A DNA stretch of 64,000 bases from Chaunax sp. Z400 (taxonomy: Eukaryota > Chordata > Actinopteri > Lophiiformes > Chaunacidae): the NCBI GenBank assembly GCA_037577475.1, contig CM075204.1:5630355-5694354 (forward strand), in the 5' to 3' direction. Shown piece by piece: positions 1 to 12,842 of this stretch. The notes below the pieces were generated by a model, which saw only the letters and a list, made by a program, of their open reading frames with translations, did no database searches and was not told where the DNA came from. Numbering within the stretch: position 1 is the first letter of the stretch; every line of letters starts with the position of its first letter. Both the position numbers and the translations under genes were made by a program.

Positions 1-775
1 TCGGGTAACTAGCGTTTGGCGTTAGCATGTTGTGCTAGTGGTAAATGTGCTTTATGTCCTCTGTTACCCCGGTAAACGGGCCATGTGGATGTAAAGCATG
101 TTTGTAGCTGTGACGCTGACTGCATTAACGGAGCAGTAACACTGTCGCTCATGAATGTAGGATTTGGAAGCATATCTGCCACCCGGTGAACTGTATACAC
201 CAGCCTTAGAACCAGAGAGCATTAGCATCTCCGTTGTTGTTGCTACATTGTTAGTATCAACACTATTTCTCTTGGTTGGAAAACATTTATTTTTCATTTA
301 AACGCTTTAGGTAACCACTATGTGTTCATGTGTGAGTACTTCTGATTTTTGATCCAACTAAGAATGAAACGTTACATGAAAAAAAAGCTGATTGTAACAA
401 CAGTGTAAAGATCTCAGTCACAAAATAATGGTTGTTATTGTAAAGGAATTATACTCTGTCTATATATTTTATCTATAAAATGCCAGAAAAAGGAATGCAA
501 TGGACTGAAGAAAGAAAGACGGACCAACCTTCTGTAAGTTTAACAAGCATTTATTGGAAAAGTTTCAGAGTCAAATGATGTGCAAACAGCCATTATACAA
601 CAAGGGAAGCATAAATAACCCAGAAAACAAAGTTTTGTTTTTATAAGATACAATGAATTCAAAATAAATACAATGCAAACACAAAAAAAATACAAAAGTA
701 ACACAAATTCAAGTACAAAAAGAAATGTGCTACTGTGCAAAAGTCTTCATAATCTTGTTCTGTTTGGTATTACAG
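1..775. other. Presumed intron or upstream DNA of the first gene
   Basis: AT-rich sequence. On the minus strand an AATAAA (555-550) occurs, but no minus-strand exon that would use it was found. On the plus strand an ATG at 480 opens 18 codons ending at a donor-like TCT/GTAAGT (533/534), but its phase does not fit the acceptor at 775, so no exon is called here. Confidence 0.4.
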
Positions 776-966
776 ACTATGTAGATGACCTTTTGGACCT
801 CACCGTTGAGAAGGTTTTCCAGGATCCTGCTCCACATGTGGATGAAGTGCATAACATCTCTATCCCTGAGGATCTGTGTGCCCAGTCTGATAAGCCTGAT
901 AAGCAGGAAGTGATAGCCAGCTATGTATCAAGGTTCATCAAGGACAGGTCTGAACCCCACATATGA
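776..966 (+). CDS. Terminal coding exon of an unrecognised gene
   Basis: This is a 63-residue open segment that starts after a plausible acceptor (TGGTATTACAG) and ends at TGA 964-966. An AATAAA signal follows 53 bp later. The peptide reads DYVDDLLDLTVEKVF near its start, PEDLCAQ in the middle and SYVSRFIKD near its end, so it is acidic, probably helical and without a membrane segment. The first codon is split by the intron (one base comes from the previous exon). No upstream exon in a matching phase was found in bases 1-775, so the rest of the gene should lie left of the window. I do not recognise the family. The PEDLCAQ-type wording could belong to a multicopy fish family, possibly transposon-derived, but that is a guess. 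The open frame continues upstream through A-rich DNA to an ATG at 673, which looks like chance. Confidence 0.5.
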
Positions 967-1018
967 TCCTCCATCATCTGGGAACTCAATCCGTCATATC
1001 ACTGAACATCTTTGTTTC

Positions 1019-1024
1019 AATAAA
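1019..1024 (+). terminator. Poly(A) signal of the gene ending at 966
   Basis: Canonical AATAAA 53 bp after the TGA, followed by TGTGTGTTCC-type GU-rich sequence. The short 3' UTR and correct order support 776-966 being a real 3' terminal exon. Confidence 0.5.
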
Positions 1025-1639
1025 GATGAAGTCAATTTAAACAGTGTGTGTTCCTTCACTATGTGATGTGTTTGAAGTCACCAAGCGACAGACATGACAG
1101 ATGAACTGTAACCATTAGAAGGTAGAGGGAATATTAATCTATAGTAATCAATTCCACTGTGATATAATGTATTATTATAGTATTGCTGTCCTTACTGCAC
1201 TATCTCTCTTAGACGTAAAGACCCATCGTCAGCTCTATAAATGTTTATTGCATTCTGTAGTGACTATGCATTTAAACAAACAGGTTTGAATCCGGGATGA
1301 TCTACAATGCATGATGGAAAGTTAACTACAGGTAAGGACTGCATAAGAAAATTAACTCAACAAGCATTTATGCTACCTGCGGTATCTCCCTGCAGCAGAC
1401 ATTCACAGCTTCTGTTGGCATTGTTGCACAATTTCCACAGGTGCACCTATCCCACAGAAAAATTTTTAAAAAAGAAAAGTGACAACGGTTTATTAAAATT
1501 GTGTTTTAGTAAGGACATAAGTCAACAATATCCACTTTAATAATGGTACTAATGATAATTAAAAAAAAAAAGGTTTCCCTGCTATGATAGCTGGCAGACA
1601 TACTGTAGACTAGTAAGAGTTATGAAGCGTTGGCAGACA

Positions 1640-1967
1640 ATCCCACACCCTGTAAGCAATGAAACAGCTGGCTGATACATAAAAAAATAAGCTTTTATTT
1701 TGTTGGTGAAACGGAAAAGCCTAGACGTAGACGTAGTCGGCACGCCTCTCGCTTGAGGGGGCGGAGTGAGAAGTGTCTCGTTTGCATATTAAGCGCCACG
1801 CCCTCAAACAGGCCGTTGAGAGAAAGGCTGCTGAAGCAGGAAGAGAAGGGTGCAGTGGTGCTTGAGTCCATTGATATTTAAACCCACCCATGTCGCAGAC
1901 ATTTCATTAAGACTACCAGAAATTGTATTAACTTGTGATAAAAGAGTATAATATGTCCCCTTTAACA
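1640..1967. repeat. Probable 3' part of a nonautonomous fish DNA transposon
   Basis: The stretch contains the phrases GGGGGCGGAGTGAG, TTTGCATATTAAGCGCC and ACGCCCTCAAACAGGCCG, and ends in ATAATATGTCCCCTTTAA. These are familiar from repeated elements of teleost genomes that end in a CCTTTAA terminus. The matching left terminus was not found, so the copy appears truncated. The left limit is uncertain. Confidence 0.4.
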
Positions 1968-2483
1968 CATGTGAAGTGGTGCCATTTTCTTGTTAGGCGC
2001 TTTCATCTTTCATCATTCATCATGGTTACATTCTGGGAGTGGAGCTTTTCTCAGATAAGGCTTTCTGGGGCATGACTCAAAAACTATTCATTATTATTTC
2101 ACCCAAACTTTATTTACTAATCACCCATGTACTGGAGAGGTGCATTGTATTGATTTGTTGACAATTGAACATTTCCTCAGATATGGATCTGACAATTAAG
2201 CATTACAATGAACAGGCACAACTTGCAGCTGCTGTATAGCATTGGTAGTAATAGTGGCTGAGGCAAGCGTAGTTCGTATGATGCACTGTGTAGATGGTTT
2301 CATACACGAAGCAGGCATTCTAGACAAAAATTTGATTTGAGTAATGGTGGCCTGTGTCTAGGAATGTCAGGATTAATTGTTTTTGCTATTAACCGCGATG
2401 AATAACGTCACGGTGTTATAATCGTTTATGTGTTGGGCGTGAGGAAATGTCTCTAGTTTGGAGTCATGTTCTGTATGTGTGTA

Positions 2484-2485
<2 letters not shown>

Positions 2486-2518
<33 letters not shown>
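2486..2518 (+). repeat. (TG)n microsatellite
   Basis: An uninterrupted TG run of about 16 units. The open frames across it on both strands are low-complexity artefacts. Confidence 0.95.
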
Positions 2519-2522
<4 letters not shown>

Positions 2523-5129
2523 AAAACAATTAAAAAATGCTCAAGTTTTCCTTCCATAGTGTCGATAATAGTGAAGATTTCTCCGACAATAATTGTGATT
2601 CCAAAAACTGATGTCATGACATCCCTAGTTATAAACAAGCCAAAAGGTTTAGCCAGATTAGCAGCACACTGGTGACTTGATTAGAATACCAACACTAACA
2701 TGCTGCTGCTCACAATGACAATGCTAGCGTGAAGTTTAGCGGGTATCATGTTAAGCATTGTCATCATGTCCATTTAGAGTGTTAGTTTGCAAAAACACTA
2801 CTGACAAGTGCAGCTGAGGCTTTTGGGAAGTTGTTTTGCAGGTATGTGGTCATAAAACAAGCTGTGGGACAACTTCAAACTGATAAGATCTGATCTGAAC
2901 TCTTATAAATCATGGCATGAAAGAACTAATAACGGAGTGGGCGAGGTAATATACTACTGTGTTGATATAAGGATAAGTGTGAACACAAAAATAAGGCCTT
3001 GAATCAAATGTGACCTTGCAGATCCAAACTTCAGCTTTGATGCTCCTTGATATTGAAGCCGAGGCCTGATTATTATTTAGGCAACTGTGCATCTACCTCA
3101 GGGCACCAGACCCCCAGGAGCTCAAACAGCCTGAGGTTTAATGGGTGGCGATTATACTTGTATTTTGATTAATTGTAAAAGTTGTGGTTGTATGGACTTT
3201 TTTATGTCTTGTTGCTTCAGCTGAATGTCTGAACTTCACTGAGTAGAATGATGTATGTGTACAAGGCTGTTTTCACATTCATTTCTCAAAGTGTTGATTT
3301 TGTGTGCTCACTGAAAATCTGATTTAAGAAGGCCTACGAGCATCACAATTAGTTTGACGGCCAATCCTGGTCAAGTATTCATCTTACACAAGTGTGACGT
3401 GGAAACCTGAAGCCTCCAGTGCACATACACTGAGAATGGACTTCACAGTGAAGTAGGAAACAACTTGTGAAGAGAAAAGCATTTGCATAGCTATTGAGAT
3501 ATTAAGGATTTTTAATAAGTGAGAAGGAATCTGTCCCATTTTTAGGATTTTAATGTAATTTTTTCTGCAATAACCATGTCAGACATACATTAGATAATTC
3601 TTACGTATGCAAGATCATAAATCAAAATTCAGGTGACCCCTGATCAGCTCACAATTCTTTGGCAGAGACACTACTATGAGGAGCTAATTTAAAACTAGAA
3701 AATTTGTCTAGTTGCTCCAGCTAATATAAAAAGTACATTTGTGCTTTAGTGGAGATGGTAACTTCTATCATCTGTGAAAGTCCAAATATCCCTAATAATG
3801 GGAAAAAAATATACAAAATGAAGAAACCAATCATGAGACGCACACCTTGAGGGCACCAACAAAAACGTGGGAAATTTCACTGAATTCCGTCTGGCAGTTT
3901 TTGAGGAGCTGTGGATGGATCCGTACAGAGGGTAACCCTAACTGCCCCCTTTGACAAGGGCATAAAAAGAAAGGACTCTTAGGGCAATTCTGGGAGTAGA
4001 TAGTGGCTCTGAGGACATGATATGCAGTTAGAGCTCTGGATTTATCGAGGTCCGTTTGGTAGCGTAAGCAGAACCTGGAGACACAACGGAAGCAGTGCAG
4101 GCCGTAAAGATAAGACGGCTTTGAATAACAGCTTTTACTGCCCCGCTGCTCAGTCCGATATCTTATACCCAGCTCCTCCTCTGGGATGGAGCTCCCTTAC
4201 TGCAGGTGCTGCACGCACAAACATCATCTACTTATGCAAATACACTCCCAGCCTTTCCTGAGGAAACCCTTTAGAGGCACAGGCAAAAATCTAATCTCTC
4301 ATCTTCTCCTTTCTTTTCCTGAGCATTAGCAAGCACATGCAAAAACGCAGTTTTACAAGCATCAATTAGAGGCACAGATTTTAACCATTTTGAGTGAAAA
4401 CACCCCCCCCCCCCCCCCTGGGAGCAGCGGCACGTTGTGATTATATATTGCTTACATTTCTCCCTCATAAATATGAAATTAGCTCAATTAGGTTGGAGCG
4501 TGCTGCGTGGAATGGCTCCTTGACATGGCTCTAATTGAAATGAACAGCAGCTCGGCCTCCCCTGCAGAGGCCCGCCTAATGCCATTAGAGGGGATCTGAG
4601 GGCACGGCTCTGTTTGTGTGTGTGGTTCATTTGAGACTCCCACACACATCCATCTCACTATTTAATCACACATTAAGCTCCATTCATACCCCCCAGCAAC
4701 AGTATCACTTATTGAATCTGCACATGCACTCACGCTGCGTAAGCAAAGCTGCAATGATTCAATAGGACAAAAAGAGCAGGACTTGTACCATCAGCGCCAA
4801 AGGCAACACCTTATCCATCACCCATCTCACATTAGTCAGTGGCATAAAACCACAGTGAACAAGTTTTTTCTTACCTGCACATTGTTCCCATCTAGTGGAA
4901 ACTGAACAGACTGCAGTGCAATCAGTGTTAACACCACGAGTAAAGCACTTTCATGAGTCTGAAGGCTGGCAAGCCCTGCAAGCTGAATGCTTCATGTTCC
5001 ATATTCCAAGCCCAGCGGCAGCCACACAGCGACACACACACATACACACACTCTGCAAGCTCCACTGTTATGTAACCAAAAGCCATGTGTTGCCGTGGGA
5101 ACGGGGAAGCAGCAGGGTTGAAGAGGGGT

Positions 5130-5133
<4 letters not shown>

Positions 5134-5176
<43 letters not shown>
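5134..5176 (+). repeat. (GA)n microsatellite
   Basis: About 21 GA units, 80 bp upstream of the large CA array. Confidence 0.95.
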
Positions 5177-5177
<1 letters not shown>

Positions 5178-5256
5178 CTAACAGGAAATATTAAGTCAAT
5201 AAAATGACACTGCAATACTTTGGTAACAAAGTGAGTCTGTGAACGCCTTCTTAAAG

Positions 5257-5403
<147 letters not shown>

Positions 5404-5852
5404 CAGGACTTGGTTGAGGTGGTTGAGAGCAACATTAACAAGGTATTAAAGGATTGTAATGACAAAGATGATGTGTGAAGTGACAAAATGTTCAGTTCCC
5501 TCAGCTCTATGGGCCATTAGCATCTTTCAGCAAATTATTTTGTTGTTCCTGCTGTCATGATAGGCTCACAGCTCTGATCAAGCAGCTGTAAACACACTGT
5601 GTACTGTCTGCACAGCATAAAATGATGGAAAAAGTTAGCAACTACCTGGTGAAGCTAGTGAAGCATTTAGAACAGGGGTCACCAATTAACAGACTGGGGG
5701 CAAAATCCAGGCTGCAACAGGCGTCAATCTGGAGAACACCAGAAGAGAATTCTCTCCCTCTCCTCCTCTACATATTCATGTCACTAACTTGACTTCATCT
5801 CTGGAGTCTTTGTGCTTTCTCATCCTGCAGGTCACCGTGGACCGATCTGCTG

Positions 5853-5935
5853 ACATCATCATCATCATCATTATTATGGTTATTATTATTATTAATATCA
5901 TCATCGTCATCATTATTAAAATCATTATTATTATC
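5853..5935 (+). repeat. (ATC)n/(ATT)n compound microsatellite
   Basis: Trinucleotide ATC units grade into ATT units, then into degenerate TTATTA sequence. It lies just after a CTGCAG/GTCACC phrase that resembles a splice acceptor, but no exon follows. Confidence 0.85.
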
Positions 5936-6692
5936 AGTGTTGTTATTGTCGTAGTTATTATAAATATCATAAATTGTAATCTTTCAATTATAATAGCTGT
6001 TATTGTGCACAAGTCTGTGTCCCTGTTCCTCACTCCCTCTGTCTCCCCATTTATCTCCCAATCTTTCTCCCTCTCTATCCCTCTGTGTGCGTAATTGTAA
6101 TTATATTGTTTGCATGCAGATATGGGTGGAATTATTTGAGGATTGTTTGTCGTTACATTTTTAATTGAATGTCAGCATTATTTTGACCACTAACATGTCT
6201 TATAAGTATGAGGCTAAACAGCTATACTAAAACAAATTGATTGGCCAAACATGATATTGAAATCACCTTTGTGCCAATCTGGTGGCTATAAATAGTGATC
6301 GTATTCACTCGTATCACATCAACTTCGTGACAATACCCAACTTTTGGAGTTCCTCAGATGTTTCCAGACAGGGAAGAGATTTCTGAGGACACACCAATGG
6401 GAAAGACACACCTGGCCATAAAGAAATGTGACCACAGAGAGGATCATAAGGCCAGACAGTTTGCTCAGTTTTTGGAAGATGAGAGGAAAATGGATATTAT
6501 GGCCTTCCTGGTTGGACATGACATCACACCTAAATGATCTAAACAGATCACTCATAGTTTAGCACCTTTTCAGTCTGACTGACCAATCAAAGAGCTTTTC
6601 CAACACAAGCCAGCATTCACCTTTTCACATTTTCATACAATGCTGGCAGAGAATACCATGCAAAGCCTATCAATCACATAATCACACAATCA

Positions 6693-6810
6693 CACCAATG
6701 GAACAGCCATTTGTTGAGTATCTTGCACGAGGACACCTCAATGTGCGTGGAGCGAACCTCAGACCTTCTGATAAGTGGACGACCGCTCTACCTACTGAGA
6801 CACTGGATCG
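6693..6810 (-). repeat. Dispersed fish repeat fragment
   Basis: Contains CTTGCACGAGGACACCTC followed about 20 bp later by GCGAACCTCAGACCTTCTGA and then CCGCTCTACCTACTGAGAC. These phrases, in this order, are familiar from a very common teleost interspersed repeat with a tRNA-like look. The copy is short and degenerate. The strand is nominal. Confidence 0.5.
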
Positions 6811-7338
6811 CACAGAAACTACTTGAGATATTTTTGTGAAGCTTGGTGAGACGGGTGGGCATATGGCAGGATGATGGGGCAGATCCTTTTTCTTATTTGA
6901 ACATTGCAAGATAGGGCTTTATTGATCTTTTTTTTATCAATTATGTATAAACTACTTGACGGATTACCATGAAACTTGCCAACTCGGGAGCATGAGAAGA
7001 CAATATATACAACTCTCAGCAGTAACCTGAACAAGCTTACCTCCCAAAATGTCAAGCTAAAAGTCTAAGATGTTACAAATACATATAATATACATACAGT
7101 ATATTTGGCCTGTTGCTCCCGCAGTTTCTTATTGCTAATTGACTGATTTACACTAATACCAGTTTATCTTCAATAAGCTAGGATTGGCTAATACTATTGG
7201 CCATGTTGATTTATTATGATTTATTAGTATTTAATATGAAACGCTTCATTTAGTGTGCATGTTAATAATTTTGTGATTCTGTGTTCTCTGTGTGTAGTTT
7301 CTGTGTGTCTGCTTGTTTGGCCCAATGGTTCTTGCGTT

Positions 7339-7357
7339 GGTGTGTGTGTGTGAGTGT

Positions 7358-7424
<67 letters not shown>
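7339..7424 (+). repeat. (TG)n microsatellite
   Basis: About 40 TG units with two early interruptions. Confidence 0.95.
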
Positions 7425-7426
<2 letters not shown>

Positions 7427-8370
7427 CCGATGCCAGTCTAAGCTGGAAGAGCTTCATTGCAAAATACATTGTCAGGCTGGCTGCCCATTCATGACTGCAT
7501 TCTTGCTATCATTTTACATTTGGACAAAGAGCAAAAGAAAAAAAGCTGAATGTTAATACCAAGTGTGATGTAAAAGAGCTGGTTTGGCTTGTAAAAGCAG
7601 CAGCCTTGTCTCCTTCTCTTTGTTCCACATCAAGGAAAGGGCAGCAGATCGTTTGTTCTGGGAAAGTTCTGTTGTTAGATCAGGGAGAGGAAGAGGAAAG
7701 GCTATAAACGGCAAATGTCCCAGGTCCACTTTCAACAATCTAGGCCAGTCACTCTGACGCAAAAGAGCAGAGCTGTTGCATCGCTCAACAACTTGTAGAA
7801 GTGGTTGTGGTTGACGAGGGATGAATAAAAGTGTGTTTGTGAACATTTGTTTTTGTGTGACAAAACACCACAATGTTAGCAGCCTAACCAAACCCATATC
7901 TAGAGGCTTTCTGAGAAATTAGAGCCTTCTGTGCACTGTTTTTTTTAATTTGCAGAAACCCGAGAATTTGCATGATCCATGTCACCCTGGCACTTCCTCC
8001 TGCAAAGCAAACTGGTATGGCTGGTCTATTTGGTTCCAGTCGCTGGGGTAGCCGGTGCTGTGGTGAAAAAGACAGACGACAGACCAAAGAAACGGATGTA
8101 CAAGCAGGCAGGAATAAATCCACGAGCAAATACAGCCGTGTCAGTAGCAGAGGTAGCATCGATCGGTTTGTCTGTTGTCACTGCTCTCCGTCTTATCGTC
8201 TATCCATCTCTCTGCACTCACAACTGTTTCTCTAACCCACCCCACCTCTTTACATGCAGCCCACATTACTCTCACTCCCCTCAGGGCCGATGTCGCCATC
8301 CCTTCTGTTGCCTTGGGGATGTATCTCACTTTAGTGGACTTGCAGGGTGATGGGTGTGAGAGACTGTCAA

Positions 8371-8401
8371 AAGAAGAGGAGGAGGAGGAGGAGGAGGAGG
8401 T
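8371..8401 (+). repeat. (GGA)n microsatellite
   Basis: About ten GGA/GAG units encoding an apparent poly-Glu run in one frame. No supporting gene context was found. Confidence 0.85.
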
Positions 8402-10093
8402 GAAAACATGCTTTCCATGACAGTGAGGACCAGACTGAACTTCCTGTGACCTTTATGACCTCAGATTAGACCTGGACGTCTGCCCTGAGCTTTGACAAAT
8501 ACCCCGACCTTCCTGACCTTCAGCGCTGGTTGAAATGTTTAAGGAAGTCACCGCGGTCTCTGGGCCAATGGAAATGATCACTACCCCTTTTCAGCAGTGT
8601 GGTTTTGGGTGTCATGACAGACGTCAAGCAACACAGGATACATGACACACACTAAGCTCTCTCTCTCACTCTCCCTCCCTCCGTCTCTCTGTCTCTCTTC
8701 CCATCTGTGACTGAACAAGACACTGGAGAATGGCTAACACAGCAGCCTTGGTTCAAGTGACACTCCCCTGTGCCTTTGGCCTACTTAGAAGCTCTGCACC
8801 AGCCTGCACCTCTCCTAGTACCAACTCCTGTTTAACTAGTCACCATCGACCTCAACACTTAGCCAGCAAGAATCCAGGCATTGCTAGATGTCTCTAAGAC
8901 ATAGGTTCGCTTTAACCACTTACGTACACAATGATGGGTTTAGCAGGTACTCGACGGAAATGATGATCTGGTACAGATAAATTACTTTTTATGAGTAAAT
9001 GTGTCAATATCCATACTCATGATGAAGGAAATCATCGTTTCTGACTGAAGTTTATTTATTCTAGTTTATAGAAAGTGTGTTCTCTAAATAGATCACTTAT
9101 TCATCATAATCATTGACGTGAAGATCCATTCTGAGGTTATTCTGTAAATAGCTTTCTAATAAATAATAGAAATAGCCGACTTTTGATCAATCCATATCAA
9201 TGTCAGGCTTGAACACAGTCTGGTTCTGATTTCCTCTGACACACTCAGGATATAAACCCAGGAGAATCCAACCACTTCATTGTTATGTATCGTGATACAA
9301 TACAATTGGAAAGGCGTAAAATAATTTTGAAATATCAACACATATCTTATACCCATTGGACGTAAAACACACTGGATGCAATCAAATCAAACCATAATGT
9401 TAGCAGGAAGTGGTTGAATGCTAACGATATATTCGACCTTAAATGGCTTTATATCCTTCTAGTTTTTCCACTATCTTTTGTGTTTTTAGTTGCTGATCAA
9501 TACAGCCGCATCCCTCCGTGTGAATGAGGTCCTGTACCTCATGAATACCTGTACAGATAGTGGTGTATTTTCTCATCTCTAGTGACAAAGCAGTTTTTAA
9601 AAACACAGATTATAGCCACAGGATAACAGCAAATTAATTCTCCTATTAATGTCCCATGATTCTCCTGAGCCATTCACCTAAACGACATCATCATTATGTA
9701 AACTCACTGGGTGGAATGGATCAACAAAGCATGACACAATAAACATGTGGCATGGTGGGGTAAATGAGTGGTACAATATAATAATAAAGTCATCATCAGT
9801 GACTCAGTGATGACAGTAATATCCATCTACAGCTCAAGGTAACTCAAACCACCTGATGGTGATACCAGACCAGAAAAACAACTGGCTTTATTGAATGGAG
9901 TAAGGCTGCATTTCATTTCTTCAGATTATTCATTAGTAATTACATAGTCTAGATTTAAAGTCTGTTAAAGAATCAAAGTTTAATGTCAGGATGTGGAAGG
10001 ATGCACAAGGCTAAATTTTAAGTAGCAAAATGATGCATAAAACTCTGAGACTTTAAATCAAACATATGGCTTTGGCTTAACAATGGACAAAAT

Positions 10094-10565
10094 GTCCAGG
10101 GGTGTGTGCAGAAAGGGGGGCCTGGGCACTGGCCACCCTGAAATCTGAGAGGCCACCCCATTATCCAAACATATGACTGGCTATCTTCCCAGAGAGAGGC
10201 GGGACCTTAGTTCGAACCAACTGTTTGATGAATATTTTTGAATGTGCTTTGTTTTCTTTTGCATGTTGCCTAATTTTGGGGGACTTACAGTCTAAATTAT
10301 GGAGGCTTTATATCATATATCATACGGCCCCGTTCGGCTGTGCTGTGATTTGTAGGACGATTTATCTTTAAAATCTTTTAAGTGAGTAAAAAAGTGAAAG
10401 TAGAAACAAAACAAAAATGAACACAGAAATGCAAGAAATTGTACGATGTTGTGATGATGATCATTAAAGTATATATTAGAATTGCTAAAGTCTGACATGC
10501 ATGTATTCATACCATTCCTTGGGCGACCCCAGTCAGAAAAGTCTGGACATGCCCCTGACAATGTG
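10094..10565. mobile_element. Nonautonomous DNA transposon (hAT-like MITE)
   Basis: The left end reads CAGGGGTGTGTGCAG followed by a G-rich run and GGGCACTGGCCACCC. The right end reads GGGCGACCCCAGTCAG and then GACATGCCCCTGA, which is approximately the reverse complement. The CAGGGGYRTG terminus is a common form in fish hAT-type miniature elements. The roughly 470-bp interior has no transposase reading frame. Confidence 0.5.
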
Positions 10566-11409
10566 CACAGCTGACATTTAGAAGATGACAATGCAGTTTA
10601 TCAGTAGTAGTGAAAAGTCATTTTAGTGACTCAGCAGTTTTCATTTAATGTCAGATAATGTCAGTCAGTCAAACGTTGGCTAACATCTACACAACTGGTC
10701 ATACCGGTATCATAATAATACATTTTATTAATAATAATTGAGTAAAAAAAAAACCTGCACATATGAGCTTTCCTCAGAGGCAGTGTGTGTCTGAAAGGCT
10801 GTACCCGGATCAGTCCAGGACCTGACAGCATAACCAGCTGCTGTCTTAAATCAGGCGCTGAATGCACACAGATTGGAGCCATAAAACTCACTGAAAACTG
10901 CGTTTCACGTCGGCTCTACTTCATTACATCTTAGTAAATCCTCTCCAACCAACATTCCTATATATTCTAAGAGATCTCCTCAACTCTATTTTTACTCCCG
11001 ACTCCTTTGCAGGATTGTTCATCTCCTCCAAAACGAAGGAAGGAATTATCTCAGCTCCTCTTTTCAACCCGTCTCCTCTCACAGCCATCCAAAACTCTCG
11101 TTTGTGTCTACAGTAACCCCTTCACATATTTCCATAGCCTGTCCCTTCAAGCTTCTATATCTACTGTTTCCACTCCCGACTTCAACATACCCGTTTAACT
11201 ATGCCTCACACTAATAACACACACCTGCAGCTACGTCCTTTCAGACTGCATTATCTCAACGTATCACCACCCAAATCAGTATGACTCTCTGCTTCCACCC
11301 CCCACCGTTCTGCTCCCGTTAATACTTCCTGGTGGCAGAGCAGAGTGCTCTGGGTCATGCTCTGCAAAGCAAACGCCTCATTCTGAACACAAATTAAAGG
11401 GAACAAGGA

Positions 11410-11456
<47 letters not shown>

Positions 11457-12842
11457 TGTTTGGCGGGGACTGAGCGAGAACACACACAACTATTAAGAGC
11501 TTGCAGTCTCTTCCGCTTAAACCACATCTGTGGCCTTCCTCTTTGCATTTCAGTGTTGATAAGTCGCCCCCACAGACCATTTTACTTCCCCATCTTCTGG
11601 TTTAATTGCCGTGACCACCAGACGCATGGACAGTGGGCTGCTGCCGGAAAACGTTACAACGTTGTTGAAGCCATACCCAAAACCTCTTCAGTACAACAGC
11701 TCTGCCAAATGAGAGGGACTAGAGGAAGATGGCAAGCATACAAAGTTAAGGAGAAAGAATGTAATGCTAATTTATTTTTGCCTAAATCTCATAGACACCC
11801 TCTCACACTTCCCTCCCTCGTCTCCTCTCTAATGAAGAAGTGGGAGGTTTTCGCCTCCATTACCCGTGGCCCTGCTAAAGTTACATTTCACGTCCTCCCC
11901 AGGACAGTATGCCAAGCAGGTCAGTGGCAGGCCTGGCTCCCCCTGCCAAATCACCCTCCATCCTGCAGGCTGCTTCTCAATTAAATCTACCGCTCAGCTC
12001 TGTCCAGACCAGCTCCAAGCACAGCCTGAAAGAATGAACGCAATGCAGCTCAAGACTTCAGAAGAGTGAAGCAGGGAAATACAGTGAGACAGTGCTTAAT
12101 TAAAACCAGAGGTACACAAATATTCATGTTCCCCACAGGATTCTACATCATTCCGGTGATCCCTAAAGGTTTCTCTGGAACCACTACAGGTCAAATATTC
12201 CTCTTGACCAACATTTTGTACCAGGACAACTTGTCTTGAACAAAGGCTTCATTCGCATTTTCCAGGCTGAAGTGACTCAATTCTTATTTTTTGCCTAATT
12301 GTGACACCAAAAAATCCAGTGAATTTCATATGAGGTCCTGGATCGGATACATAAACGATTCATTGCCATGCAACTTGAATGAGAATGGTCAGATCAGAAT
12401 TCATGTGGCTTTATGCATATAAACACTGAGCACCGTCATCAGCCAGCGCCTGCAGCAGCTAAACAAAGTGACCAAAGAGGAGAGATGGCAACAACAGCGC
12501 AGATCGTTAACAGCTGATGATTGCCTGCCGTCCTCCAGAGCAAAATGTCATGTTTATATTCGCCACCAGGTCGTCTTCAGTTTGAATATCATACCGGCTG
12601 CATAAATATGACATTTGGTTGGTGACACAGATGATTCATGCAAAAATGTATCAATGTGTGCATGCCTGCTGTTTCATTCACATCAGAGCTAAATACAGGT
12701 CACTTGTAATAATGAATGCGAACCCTCAAGATAACATCTGATATGAGCAGAAAGTTACAGATGAGGCTCCTAAAGTGAACTGTCTTCACTAAATCTACAG
12801 ACTGGTTTGGACCCTTAAAATCTTCAAATGAAATCTACTTAT
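10566..12842. other. Intergenic DNA, no gene seen
   Basis: No exons or recognisable mobile elements other than the TG run. Bases 12,400-12,560 are relatively balanced in composition, contain no simple repeats, and could include conserved noncoding sequence, but only alignment would show that. Confidence 0.45.
11411..11453 (+). repeat. (TG)n microsatellite
   Basis: About 20 TG units. The 190-residue plus-strand open frame running out of it is a shadow of the repeat. Confidence 0.95.

Larger units (their letters stand above)
1025..5133. other. Intergenic DNA, no gene seen
   Basis: Apart from the transposon end at 1640-1967, the TG run and a 16-base C run at 4403-4418, this stretch shows no exon-like pattern. 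The longest open frames lack coding character and splice context. Bases 4470-4630 stand out as rich in homeodomain-type TAATT cores next to GC-rich sequence and may be a regulatory element. Confidence 0.5.
5936..10093. other. Intergenic DNA, no gene seen
   Basis: Outside the repeats listed separately I see only noncoding sequence. Around 6905-7030 a phrase close to ACCATGAAACTTGCCAACTC matches the wording of the fish repeat family seen at 12.8-13.4 kb. The open frames at about 7.97-8.42 kb have no splice signals or recognisable protein similarity. Confidence 0.5.

Noticed and set aside
480..533. Short first exon of 18 codons with a GTAAGT donor
   Set aside because: Its phase does not fit the acceptor at 775; joining would produce an immediate stop.
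1276..1300. Possible tRNA B box (GGTTTGAATCC)
   Set aside because: No A box at the right distance and no cloverleaf can be drawn.
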